This document shows, in pieces, positions 12,311 to 23,590 of a stretch of DNA of 64,000 nt. The notes under the pieces were generated by a model. The model worked only from the letters and a program-made list of their open reading frames with translations, ran no database searches and had not been told where the DNA came from. The DNA is from Mallotus nudiflorus (lineage: Eukaryota > Streptophyta > Magnoliopsida > Malpighiales > Euphorbiaceae): positions 16,501,001 through 16,565,000 of the forward strand of contig CANTUR010000283.1 of the NCBI GenBank assembly GCA_947683625.1, in the 5' to 3' direction. Numbering within the stretch: position 1 is the first letter of the stretch; each line of letters starts with the position of its first letter. A program made the translations under genes and the position numbers.

Positions 12311-12626
12311 CCTTAAATCACATTCAACACTACATAGTGTTATGCATAGTCATGGTACACAGGTAAGTGTTTTGACTTTTTGTTTAGAAATTGTGTGCTT
12401 ATTTGGTTTACCGTAATTTGTCAAGCAAACACCGCACTTTTTCAAGCAAACAATGACAAAGAGAGGCAACTATAAGTACCCAATTTCGAGATAGTCAAGT
12501 ATGAATGTGACAGAGGACTTCAATGATGAAAATTTGTTATAAATAGGTATGTGGATATTGATTTTTAAATCTCATGGATTAATTGCATTTTTTAAGCACT
12601 TAATTGTGATTTTTTTCCTTAGGGAC

Positions 12627-13076
12627 TAATGCGAGACAACAAGTTTTTGAGTTATTGGAATGGGTCTACTGAACAATGGATAAAATACATATGTTTTCAA
12701 TATTATTATTATTATTATTTAATTATTATTTTTTAATTTTGTATCAATTAGAAATTGACTTTCCTATATTATTAAGGATTTGATTTCCTACCTTAGCTAG
12801 AATTATCTTTACTTTTATTTTCCTAAATAAAATTAGGATTGTTGGTTCGTGCCACTTTATAAATATGTAAGTTTTAGGGTGTTGTATGGGATTTTTTTTA
12901 GTTGATTATTCAAAATTATTATGTTCTCAATTTCAGTATTCTTGTGAATCAATGAAGTCTTAAATGCCTATTTCTTGGTATTTGTGCACAAATCAACAAG
13001 TTATAAAAGATTAGTGTTTGGTAGTCGTGCACGATTCAACAAATGTTAATTCTGTATTTAACACTCTTCCACTATG
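12627..13076. mobile_element. 450 bp insertion in LTR2 with 8 bp target duplication
   Basis: LTR1 and LTR3 read CCTTAAGGACCTAATT here, whereas LTR2 is interrupted by 450 bp flanked on both sides by TTAGGGAC (12619-12626 and 13077-13084). The ends (TAATGCGAGA and the reverse complement of the right end, TAGTGGAAGA, 2 bp inside) are weakly similar. An 8 bp duplication is typical of hAT-type elements, so a non-autonomous hAT-like insertion is possible. No coding capacity is visible. The family is unresolved. Confidence 0.65.
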
Positions 13077-13139
13077 TTAGGGACCTAATTGAAAAAGTTT
13101 TAATTCTTTTAATCGTCCTTTTGTAATTAAATATTAAAA

Positions 13140-13276
13140 AATTATTGTCGATCGAAATTGTAGATTTTCAATTGGAATTGTAGAATTCCGATCAGAAATC
13201 TACAATTCTGATCAGAATTGTAGAATTTCGATCAGAAATCTACAATTCCAATCGGAATTGTATTATTTCAATCAGT
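13140..13276. repeat. Expanded palindrome cluster in LTR2
   Basis: Several back-to-back inverted units built from GAATTGTAGA, TCTACAATTC and CGATCA/CGATCG cores, for example CGATCG at 13149-13154 and GAATTGTAGA paired with TCTACAATTC across CGATCAG. LTR1 and LTR3 hold only one or two such units at the same place, so the cluster expanded in this LTR. Confidence 0.9.
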
Positions 13277-13339
13277 CTTTTTCATCTTTTAATCTTTTTT
13301 ATTTTTAAAAATTATTTTTCTTATTTTTTCATTGGTCCA

Positions 13340-13340
13340 A

Positions 13341-13396
<56 letters not shown>
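13340..13396. repeat. (AAT)n microsatellite in LTR2
   Basis: About 18-19 AAT units after CATTGGTCCAA, at the homologous position of the runs in LTR1 and LTR3. Confidence 0.9.
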
Positions 13397-13398
<2 letters not shown>

Positions 13399-14953
13399 CC
13401 CTAATAATATTTACTTTCAAAATTTGAAAAAAAAAATCTATTGTTTTATCTCCTGAGGTGAATTTGGTTTTTAGATGGTTTATTAAAGAGCCAATGAAAA
13501 AAAAAATCATTAGAGGAGTTTTCTTCTTTGACTTTTTCCTCTTTTTCTTCTCATGGGGTTTCTTCTTTCCTAAAAAAAAAACACAGAGAGAAGCTACTAA
13601 AAAAAAGAGACGACTGAAAAAAATTACATAGAAAAGGGGGGAGAGAGCAAAGAGGTTTTGACAAAAATAATCCTAAGAAACATTAAAAAAATTAATCTAT
13701 AGACCTATTCAAATGGGAGTGACATGAATCTACTGTGGAGGAAAATACATGAAGGCTCCTTAATAAAAGCCAAGAATCCATATTAGACATTTTTAGTTCA
13801 TGTTGTTTTTCTTGTTATTTTGTATTTTTTTGGTAATATTTTAATTTTTTGTATTTTGCTATTATTTTTGGGGTTGTAATTAATTTTTTATTTTTATTTT
13901 TATTTTCAATGGGACTTGTAATAGCCATAATAGTGGGAATATAGTGAACTATTTAATTTTTATACACTATTAAAATTAATTAGTAAATTAGGTTTATTTA
14001 GTAAAATCTTAATTAAAATCAATAGAGGCTGTAGTAATTTTTAAGTTTTATGTAAATTGAATTAGGGCTAGAAATCATAGTATATAGGTTTAATTGTTAT
14101 TTGCTCTATTTTTTTTATTTGGGTTTTTTTGGTGTTTTTATTCATTTTGAGCCTCAAGCCCATGATAGGTCCAACTCACTAATTAAAAAGGCTTTTGAAA
14201 TTGGTTTTAGGTTTAATTAACTTTGAAATCAATTTAGGCCCATTAGGTTAATTTAGACTTAGGCTCATTTTTTTAGTTAATTAAAATTAAATTAGATTTA
14301 ACTCATCCCACTTAATGCATTTTTTATAATTTGTAGACTTTAGGATCATTTCACTTAAATAAAATCAATTAGACTTAAGCCCTTTAGTCTAAGGCCTTAT
14401 ATAATTTGTAGAATTAGGCTCAATTTTTTAAAATTAAAATCAATAGACTTAGGCTTATTAAATTAAAATTAAATAGGAATTAGGCCATTAGCTTTTAGAC
14501 TCATTTGTAAATAAAAACATGTAGATTTAGCCCATTTAATTAAATCATGTAGATTAGACTAACTTAGGGATCATTTTGCTTTATAAATGCAGTTTTTATA
14601 TGTTCTTTTCATGATCAATTGTCTTGGAGTTAGATGAATGATATATTAGGGTTTATATGAAATTGCATATAATTAGAGAATAAATTAGTAATTAATAAAG
14701 TAATTCTAAATAAACACAAAACTGAAAAAAGTTAGTATTTCCTATCCAGAATCTCCTAGTTATGGTGCTAACTCTCTTTTAGAGAATCAAGTTACCACCA
14801 CCTTTGAATTGTCTCAATTATTACCTTGGATGGCAACTCCTCATCTCCACGGTACGTCTTAGTGATATAGTAGTGTGTTCCCTAGAGCCCTGAGCTCAAA
14901 CAGTATCACGGTTGCTAAAATCTTGCACGCGCTTTAAACCCCATTATCTATAA

Positions 14954-14971
14954 TGGTGACTCCGTTAGGGA
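14954..14971 (+). promoter_or_regulatory. Primer binding site of internal region B
   Basis: TGGTGACTCCGTTAGGGA directly follows the LTR2 end. Equivalent sites are TGGCGACTCCACTAAGGA after LTR3 (22398) and TAGCAACTCCACTAGGGA after the left LTR of the 16.9 kb element (37712). From memory, this sequence type is the tRNA-Arg-like PBS of Tat/Ogre elements; I could not check this against tRNA sequences. Confidence 0.7.
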
Positions 14972-15879
14972 TAAAAGATACTAATTCTACTTGTGTTCTT
15001 TAAAATTATTTTATTAATTATTATTTTATTCTTGCATTCGTTCTATATGTCCCTATAAACTGATAGTGTTGGTTTATGGTTCCATGATTCCACTAGCTTT
15101 ATGGGATTATAAATTGGCCAACCATTGCTCTTAGCCTTAACTCGATTCAAGAAAGATTACTGGGCTTAACTGACCAGAGCCTGTAACTCAAGTCCTTAAG
15201 GGGGTAGTCTTCTTTCAAGTTGGTAAAGAATGTCGACCCCCTTTGACCTTGGACTATAACTCAAGTCTTAAAGGAGGGCATCTTGCTAAGGGAACCTTAA
15301 CTTTTCACTAGAATTAACCATATGTAATAGTCTAGTTATTTACCTTAGGATTTACCTAAATTGCTTGTGTTTGTTGTAATGAGGTATTTCTATCTATAAA
15401 GGCCCAAACTTATACTTTTGAAGCCCATTTGGGTTAATAAAGATTGGGCTAGACCTTTATACTTAGAAATACTATTTTTGTGCTTTTATTGCTTTGAGAT
15501 ATTTAGCATGCATGTCGATTCTTGATATCCCTTGTTGATATTAAGGCCAAGACTAAAAATCCTAGGAAAAGAGACTTACTATTGAACTTGTGTATATGAG
15601 GAATAAAGTCGGAAGGATGTATGTACACTTACTTATTAATTGACTTGACTTGACTTGCTACATGTTGCATAGCATGTGCATCATGTATACATGCATTTCA
15701 CGCATCATACTAACACTTTATTTTTCATCCATTATAGATTCATTTAGGCCTGTGTTTAAAAATGGAAAAGTGGAAAACTAGTGAGAATTGATCTGAGTCC
15801 ATAATTAATAGCAAAATAGATCCTCTCAAGATTAGAGAAGAGTCTCATCAATCCGCTTTACCTAGAAGCTATAATAAAT
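14972..15879 (+). other. Leader of internal region B
   Basis: Collinear with the leader of internal region A (4748-5659) with only short indels; no coding region is supported. It contains the shared blocks around TCCACTAGCTTTATGGGATT and ATCTTGCTAAGGG. Confidence 0.7.
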
Positions 15880-17390
15880 CAAACAGAAGAGATGGAACAA
15901 CAATAAAGAGGAAATTGGACCCTAGAAGATATTAAGGGAGTTTTGATGGATGACATAGGAGCAATGATGCAAGATGAACTAAGACAAGCCCTAGCTAGGT
16001 TAATGCCACATACTGCAGTTGCACCTGCACCCATTGATATAATTTTATCTACTACTATTGCGAAAGATCCACCTGTGAATAATGATAATACTGGGGGGTA
16101 ACCATTGAATGTTGTAAGGAATATGCCTAATATGGAAATAACATATGAGGATATGGAGAATCTTATGCTAGAGAAAGCCAAGAAAGAATCACTTTAGCTG
16201 GTTCAAGAACTTAAGTTGAAGTAGATGTAAGCATTGACTCAGAAGATGTCTAAGATGGAAGAGCTAATGAGAGGTTAAGGGATGGGGTATCCATTTGATT
16301 TTAATGACATGATAAGCACTAATGGAGATAAACTTCCAAGCAAATTTAAAATGCCTCAACTATAGAAATTCAATGGTTTTAGAGATCCAAGGATTCATCT
16401 TAGCCAATATACCACAACCATGAGCACCACAGAAGTCCCATTATTTATGGTCGCTAAATTATCTATGTTGTCCTTAGAAGGAATAATTGTGAATTGGTAT
16501 CATGGTTTAGAGAAATCAGTCTAGGCTAATTGGAGAGAATTATGTTATACTTTCTTGAAGTAATATGACTATAACACCCAGCTATAAGTGTCTGTTTGGG
16601 ATTTAAAATTGACCAAGTAGAAATTTAATGAATCTTTTTTGGACCTTTTAACTAGATTTATGAATAAGGCAGGATTAATAAAGAACAACCCGGCTAAGAA
16701 GGATTAGGTTAGGATGATAGTCCAAAATATGTCGCCTAATCTGGTTGAAAGGTCATAAATAATGAACCCTAAATCTTTTGTAGACCTCTATAATAATGGA
16801 TTGCAAGTTGAGGAGATAAAGAAGAAAAGCTCTAGAACTACTGGGGCAAGAAGCTACCCAACTGGGGGCACATAGCAAGAAAGTTTTAGTCGGGTTGTGG
16901 AAGTGCATGTTGTTCAACAACCAAGAAGATTCTTTAATTTTAACCAACCTTTGTCTAAGTCTTAGACCACCTAATACAAAAAGGCTTGCTCAGACCTCTT
17001 ACCTTTTCCAAATTACCAAACCCAAATGTCCTAAGATATGAATTGAACAGTTATTATAAATTCCACCAAGTTACTTGTCATTCCATAGACACCTGTATTC
17101 ATCTCAAACATGAAATCTATAAACTTATAGACTCTCGAAGAATCATAGACCTAAAAACCCAAGCATTAAAAATAAACCTTTTCCAAACTACTAAAATATA
17201 CCTTTTCCAACCACCATGATGATCAACTCTGGGGCAAGTGAGGAAGAAATGCTAAACTCTTTTGAGAATATAATCTCAAAACCAATAAGAAATCTCCCAA
17301 TGCCTTTAAAATGTGGACAGAGTAGAAGATTTGTTAGGAAAACCCTCAGGCAAGTTTGACTACAAGGTGTTTTGCACTTAATCACCTTCT
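15880..17390 (+). pseudogene. gag pseudogene, internal region B
   Basis: Better preserved than copy A. The frame can be followed from GNWTLEDIKGVLMDDIGAMM and DELRQALARLMPHTAVAPAP through the gag domain (KFNGFRDPRIHLSQYTTTMS, LEGIIVNWYHGLEKSV, ANWRELCYTFLK, NLVERS) to a knuckle-like stretch near 17040-17110 that needs a frameshift. Many in-frame TAG/TAA codons replace Gln (at 'PQL*KF', 'SV*ANW', 'LLK*YD', 'TK*KFNE'), the pattern expected from C-to-T change on the sense strand. Gag is the structural protein of the particle; this copy cannot make it intact. The absence of pol makes the element dependent on an autonomous partner. Confidence 0.8.
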
Positions 17391-17990
17391 TTTGTTATAC
17401 CCTTCGAGTTAGTTATACCTACAGGGTAGGGTGATAAGTTTGATGATGAGAAGCTAATAGATAAGGAGGAAATATACATAGTTGAGGTATGGAAGGATGG
17501 AAAGAAAATAAAATCATTGAAAAGAAGGACATGGGAAGTCCTACCTTAATGAAAAGGAACCTGTTAATATGCCTGGTGTGGATGTTCAAGGGATTAAGAT
17601 CTTCAAGGAATAGATTGTTGAGAACCTACAAGACAACAAGGATGAGGAAATGCAAGAACAGCTATTATGTTAGCCACATGAAGAACAACCACCATGAGAC
17701 TCAACATCCCTAGCATCTAGAATAAGAAATAAATTTTCTTATTTTATTTTTTAAATTAAATTTTAGTTTCTTTAAAACTCATTTTATTTTAGTGATCAAG
17801 GAAATGAATTTTGATCATGCTTACTTATGTAATGTACATCCTAATAGTACTATGCATTGTGATATTAATCGCATATGAATGTTTAACATAAATTCAATTC
17901 AATTATAGTCACTCAACATGGGTAAAAATGCAAATTTAAAGAACATTAATATATCACATGATATAACTTCTAAAGTAAGGAAAATTTAAA
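17391..17990 (+). pseudogene. gag to pre-RT linker remnant, region B
   Basis: Collinear with 9202-9801. It starts at the uninterrupted site ATACCCTTCGAG, which in copy A was hit by a solo LTR. A coding remnant includes FDDEKLIDKEEIYIVEVWKD near 17440-17510, and the LCNVHPN-type linker lies near 17830. The sequence then becomes non-coding at the same place as copy A, with no reverse transcriptase. Confidence 0.7.
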
Positions 17991-19275
17991 GAATGGTAAA
18001 AAGAAAAAAAAAGGTCCTGCTAATTAGAAAATCCATAAAAGGACAGTTAAACAAAATTAGAGAGATAAACATGAGAAAAAAATATTCTATCATAAAATCT
18101 AAAAGGACTAATTAGTATTAGGATTTGTATTATGTGATGTAATAAATGTTCTCATTTTTGCACTAGTGAATGATTAAAATTGAATATAAAATTTTTATTC
18201 AAATATCGCATAGTCATCTTTATTATATTGCATATGTTTCTCAATGGAAAGACAAATCATAATGAAAGCTAAACAATAAGAGCTATGAGATTACTATTCT
18301 AGTTATGTTTTCTTTTTTATCACCCTTTATAATTTTTCATGTAAGTCTAGTGTTCCTTTGTACCTAGGGAATTTAGGTGGCTCAATGACTTGCATTACAA
18401 CTCTTATCTTGTAACTATTATTAATTATGGCATCACCATCAAGTCTTATATTTTGCTCAAGAGTCCTTTTAAGCTATAGATTTTCATCTTGTGTAAAAAA
18501 TCTTACCTTAAGGGATAGCCCTCAAAATCAATAATAATAGGGATGATTGATTAGGGATTACCATGCTGATAATAGAGATGTGATATAAAAAAGAAGGTTG
18601 GAGATGTAACAAAATAAGAGAACATAATGATTACACAAGTCAATGATTATATATTTCAACTTCTAATAGGAACAAGTCTAGTTAAGTATCAAAAACTCAC
18701 TTTTAGTCAGTTCATTCACTCATTTGCATCTTCAATGCATGAAATTATAACTGATGGGGTTAGTAAGATAGAGGGTCAATAAGAGCAATGAATAAAATGA
18801 GTTCTTTACACACATGGAAAAGATTGCCAAAATAAAGTTAATGAATTCAGAATGAAACTAAGGGGCAAAATGTAGCTCTAGGGGTAAACTGGATAATAGT
18901 AAGTCCACATTCAAAGAGCGAAGATGGAATACTGAAGTACAAGAGCCAGTATAAGGTATCTCGGGGAAAAAAGAAGTAAACTACAAGCATACAAGTACAT
19001 TAGTTATCATACAGCAAAAGCAGTAGCAAAAAGAAAAGTTCAACAAGTCTTTAGGAACAACAAGTCTAGAAGAAGATAAACCCAACATATGGAATCAATA
19101 CTAGCACCAACAAGGTCATCAAGTAATAAAGGCGATTAATTAGAGTCAATTAGCAAAAATTCAAACATAATCAGTCAAAAAAATTCCAATTAGTCAGTAT
19201 AGTCAATCAACATAAAATCTCAAAATCCTAGTCAACATAAAATTGCAATGTGATGTCTGCATTTTGCATGCATTG
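17991..19275. other. Non-coding 3' tail of internal region B
   Basis: Collinear with 9802-11030. No coding motif is seen on either strand. Confidence 0.65.
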
Positions 19276-20292
19276 CACTTCGCCTCAGTTATATGCTACA
19301 TAGTAGCTTTAACATAATTTTCACCTTATTATATGCTACACAGTAGCTATAACATAGTTTTCAAATTCACTTTGTTATATGCTACACAATAGTTATAACA
19401 AAAATTTCAAACAATCACAACTTGCTAGACACTACACAATAGTTATAACACAGTATCAAATCATGATTAGCTAGATATAGCACACTTTTAATCTAAATTG
19501 CTAGACACTACACAGTAGTTATAGTCCATTATCAAATCACTTTTGCTAGACATTCCATATAAATTATGGCATATTTTAAATCTTTTTCTAAACTCTCACC
19601 ATTACCACAATTTGTTAGATGCTATAACATATTTATCTTCTGCTATTCACTATATAGTAGTTATAGCATATTTTCGTTAAATGTTCTATAGGAAACATAG
19701 CAAAATTTTTTATTATAGTTACTAGACGTCCCATAGGAACTATAGTACAATTTTTTAGACATTACAAAATAGTTATAACATAATTTTACTAACCATTCCA
19801 TAGGAAATATAGCAAAACTTTTAGTCATAGTTATTAAACATTCCATAGGAACTATAGTATAATTATCTAGACACTACATAGTAGTTATAGCATATTTTTG
19901 CTAAATGTCCTATATGGAATATAATGTCACCTGCTAAATGTCCCATAAGGAATATAGTAAAATGCACTTAACATAGTGTTAACTGTTATTCACTGAATAT
20001 AGTGATAGCATCACTACTATATGTTCCATTAAAACTATAGCCTGTTTTCAAAATGCACTGAACACAGTGTCAATTGCTATTCACTAAACATAGTGATAGT
20101 ATCACTATTATATGTTCCACTAGAACTATAGTTTGTTTTCAAAATACATTGAACACAATATCAATCGTTGTTCACTGAACACAGTGATAGTATCACTACT
20201 ATATTTTCCACCGGAACTATAGTCTGTTACCAAAATGCACTTAATACATTGTTAATCGCTATTCACTGAATGCAATGATAGCATCATAGCTA
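19276..20292. repeat. 45/91 bp hairpin satellite, copy B
   Basis: Second copy of the array described at 11031-12310. The GATAG(C/T)ATCA landmark recurs at 20004, 20095, 20186 and 20277, exactly 91 bp apart. Hairpins such as GCTAC-aca-GTAGC and ACTAC-aca-GTAGT recur in the left part. The array is cut short at about 20292 by a junction to MITE-derived sequence, so the 3' end of internal region B and its own LTR are missing. Confidence 0.85.
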
Positions 20293-20486
20293 GTATAATG
20301 TGACAAAACACAGGAAAAAAGGTAATTTACCCTATTTTCAACTTAAACTTATCTCAACATTACCTTAAATCATGTCCAGGTTCAATCTTCATAACCCTAA
20401 TTATTACATTGTGTAATAACCATGTATGTAGCCCACCATCTTTTTGATCTAAAATTCATACAATTTTTTTTTTAAAAAAAAACACT
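20293..20486. repeat. MITE-end fragment plus LTR flank, copy 2
   Basis: 20293-20329 matches the right terminal repeat of the MITE at 2470-2701 (AATGTGACAAAAC, then GTAATTTACCC). 20330-20486 matches the flank at 2702-2856. The left part of the MITE is absent. The junction with the satellite at about 20292 is therefore a rearrangement breakpoint inside the MITE terminal repeat. Confidence 0.8.
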
Positions 20487-22396
20487 TGTAGGCACCCAAT
20501 TTTGGGATAGTAGAGTGTGGATGCGACAAAGGACTCCAACGATGAAATTTTGTTATGAATAGGTTTATGGATATTGATTTTAAGTCTCGAGGCTTAATTT
20601 TAGTTTTTTTAAGGACTTAATTGTGATGTTTTCCTTAAAGACCTAATTGAAAAAATTTTAATTCTTTCAAGGGTCTTTTTATAATTAAATGTTAAAAAAA
20701 TTATTGCTGATTGGAATTACAAATTTTCAATCGGAATTATACTATTCCAATCAGTCTTTTTCATCTTTTAGTCTTTTTTATTTTTGAAAATTATTCTTCT
20801 TGTTTTTTCATTGGTCCAAAATAATAATAATAATAATAAACTTTGATAATATCATATTATCAGGAGATTTGTTACTTTAAAAATTAAAAAAAAATCTCTT
20901 GTTTTATCTCTTGAGGTGGATTCAGTTTTTAAAGGATTTTTAAAGAGCTAATGGAAAAAATCACAGGAGGAGTTTTCTTCTTTGACTTCTTCCTCTTTTT
21001 CTTCTCTTGGGGTTTCTTCTTTCTAAAAAAAAACACAGAGAGAAGCTGATAAAAAAAGAGATGACTGAAAAAAATTATGCATAAAAGGGGGAAGAGAGTA
21101 GGGAACTTTTGAGAAAAATAAGCTTGAGAAATAAAAAAAATCTACAAACCTATTCAAACAGGGGTGATGTGAATCTACTATGGAGGAAAATCCATAAAGG
21201 CTTCTTAATAAAAGCGAAGAATCCATATTAGACATTTTTATTTCATGTTGTTTTTCTTGTTATTTTGTATTTTTGGTATTATCTTAATTCTTTATATTTT
21301 GTTATTATTTTTAGGGCTGTAATTAATTTTTTTATTTTTATTTTTATTTTCAGTAGGACTTGTAATAGCCCTAATAGTGAAAATATAGTGTAATACTTAA
21401 ATTTTTTGCACTATTAAAATTACATGGTAAATTAGGTTCATTTAGTAAAATCTTAATTAAAATCAATAGAGGCAGTAGTAATTTTTAGGTTGTATGTAAA
21501 TTGAATTAGGGCTAGAAATCACAGTATATAGGTTTAATTATTATTTGCTCTATTTTTTATTTGGGTTTTTTTTTGTGTTTTTATTCATTTTGGGCCTCAA
21601 GCCCATGATAGGTCCAACTCACTAATTAAATAGGCTTTTGAAATTGGTTTTAGGTTTAATTAACTTTGAAGTCAATTTAGGCCCATTAGGTTAATTTAGA
21701 CTTAGGCTCATTTTTTTAGTTAATTAAAATTAACTCAGATTTAACTCATCCCACTTAACGCATTTTTTTATAATTTGTAGACTTTAGGATCATTTCACTT
21801 AAATAAAATCAATTAGACTTAAGCCCTTTAGTCTAAGGCCTTATAGAATTTATAGAATTAGGCTCAATTTTTTATATTTAAAATCAATATACTTAGGCTT
21901 ATTTAAATTAAAATTAAATAGGAATTAGACCATTAGCTTTTAGACTCATTTGTAAATAAAAACATGTAAATTTAGCCCATTTATTTAAATCATGTAGATT
22001 AGACTAACTTAGGGATCATTTTGCTTTATAAATTCAGTTTTTATATGTTCTTTTCATGATCAATTGCCTTGGAGTTAGATGAATGACATATTAGGGTTTA
22101 TATGAAATTACATGTAATTGGAGAATAAATTAGTAATTAACAAGGTAATTCTAAATGAACATAAGACTGAAAGAAATTAGTATTTTATATCTAGAATCTC
22201 CTGGTTGTGATGGTAACTCTCTTTTAAAGAATCGAGTTACCACCACCTTTGAATTATCCCAGTTATTACCCTGGGTGGCGACTCCTCATCTCTACGATAT
22301 ATCTTTATGATATAGTAGTGTGTTCTCTAGAGCCCTAAGATTAAACAGTGTCATGGTTGCTATAATCTTGAATACACCCTAAACCCTGTTGTCTAC
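20487..22396 (+). mobile_element. LTR3 of Tat-like array
   Basis: A 1,910 bp LTR, TGTAGGCACCCAATTTTGGG to CTGTTGTCTACA. It is collinear with LTR1 and LTR2 and carries a small palindrome cluster (about 20706-20755) and a short (AAT)n run (20820-20839). It is followed by an intact PBS. Because its upstream flank equals that of LTR1, it is best read as the 5' LTR of a duplicated element copy. Confidence 0.88.
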
Positions 22397-22898
22397 AATG
22401 GCGACTCCACTAAGGATAAGAGATACTGATTCCACTTGTGTTCTTTAGAATTATTTTATTCTTGCATTCATTATACATGTCCCTATAAACCGATGGCATT
22501 GGTTTATGGTTCTATGATTCCACTAGCTTCATGGGATTATAAATTGGCCAACAATCACTCTTAGCCTTAACTTAATTCAAGAGAAATTATCGGGCTCATC
22601 TAACCAAAGTCTGTAACCTTAGTCCTTAAGGGGGACAATCTTCTCTCGAGTTGGTAAAGGATGTCGGGCCTTCTGACCTTGGCCTGTAACTCAATTCCTA
22701 AATGAGGGCATCTTGTTAAGGGAACCTTAAATTTTCATCAGATTTAACCACATATAATGGCCTAGTTATTTTATTTAGGATTTACCTAAATTACTTGTGT
22801 ATGTTGCCATGAGGTATTTCTATTTATAATGGCCCAAACCCATACTTTTAAAGCCCATTTGGGTTAATAAAGATTAGGCTAGACCTTTATACTTAGAA
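22397..22898 (+). mobile_element. Truncated third internal region
   Basis: Begins with the PBS (22398-22415) and continues collinear with the leaders of internal regions A and B for about 500 bp, ending at AGACCTTTATACTTAGAA, where the sequence becomes unrelated. No gag is reached. The breakpoint marks the right end of the array. Confidence 0.8.
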
Positions 22899-23270
22899 TT
22901 GCCCTTACAAGAGTTTGTAAATGAGCAAAACCCTCTTAAATATAAACCTTACAATTGGGGAGATTTTTTATTGTCTAGAATAAATAGTAATCTCCAAAAC
23001 CTAAATGTTGAGAATCTCTAAATTTATCACTTCACGGCATTAGAGAATTAGCTCAAAAATTAGAGGGAGCATTGTCCACCAAAAATTGAGATGAAAGGAC
23101 TTGTTAGTCGCACTATGCTAAAGGGAAAATGTAATGCTATAAGTAAAAGTGAACTATTGTATGTATGTACTGTTGTTGGATTTTTTTTCTTTTCATACAT
23201 TGAATTAAACTTGTTTATAATTGAAAAAATTGAACTTACAAACTACAAGACTTGTTTAATTAGCACTTAG
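22899..23270 (+). pseudogene. Coding-like remnant of unknown identity
   Basis: Directly at the array breakpoint a single frame of about 120 codons has only three internal stops and reads like protein: LPLQEFVNEQNPLKYKPYNW, then GDFLLSRINSNLQNLNVENL, and later REHCPPKIEMKGLVSRTMLK followed by SELLYVCTVVG and a Phe-rich hydrophobic run. I do not recognise the family. It lacks an obvious start codon. It may be an old exon of a host gene or a piece of an unrelated transposon joined by the rearrangement. No function is proposed. Confidence 0.35.
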
Positions 23271-23590
23271 CAGTAATATTTGTATGCTTTAAATATTGTG
23301 AATTGTGGGGGAGTGGCTTAATGATCACTTCTTTATATTCAAATTCTGTAATCATTAAATTTTGAAATTTTATGTACCACATCTAATAGTTGAGTGTACT
23401 CAATTATACCTTAATATCATACCATTTGGGTTAATTCATTTTAATACGAGCAACTCATACCCTAAATAATAAGGATGCTTCACAAGATAAATTTCTGCAA
23501 AGTGTTGCTAAGAAACTATAGGCCTAACTAGACAGGCTCTTCTTCTATGGCCAACCCAAATATGCCAAAATGCCAATAAAAAAAAGGGTT
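23271..23590. other. Spacer before the chromovirus
   Basis: No gene is seen. The sequence GGGTTT (23585-23590) is the left insertion flank of the chromovirus. Across the element, the sequence resumes at 33839 in similar style (AAATGCCCAAAACAG), consistent with one pre-insertion locus. Confidence 0.6.

Larger units (their letters stand above)
12471..14952 (+). mobile_element. LTR2 of Tat-like array
   Basis: Starts TATAAGTACCCAATTTCGAG (the usual TG has become TA) after a purine-rich stretch GACAAAGAGAGGCAAC that resembles a polypurine tract. It ends ATTATCTATA, directly followed by a PBS-like ATGGTGACTCCGTTAGGG. It is both downstream of internal region A and upstream of internal region B, so one LTR is shared between two internal regions. 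Without the 450 bp insertion at 12627-13076 its length is about 2.0 kb, close to LTR1 and LTR3. It contains an expanded palindrome cluster and the longest (AAT)n run of the three. Confidence 0.88.
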
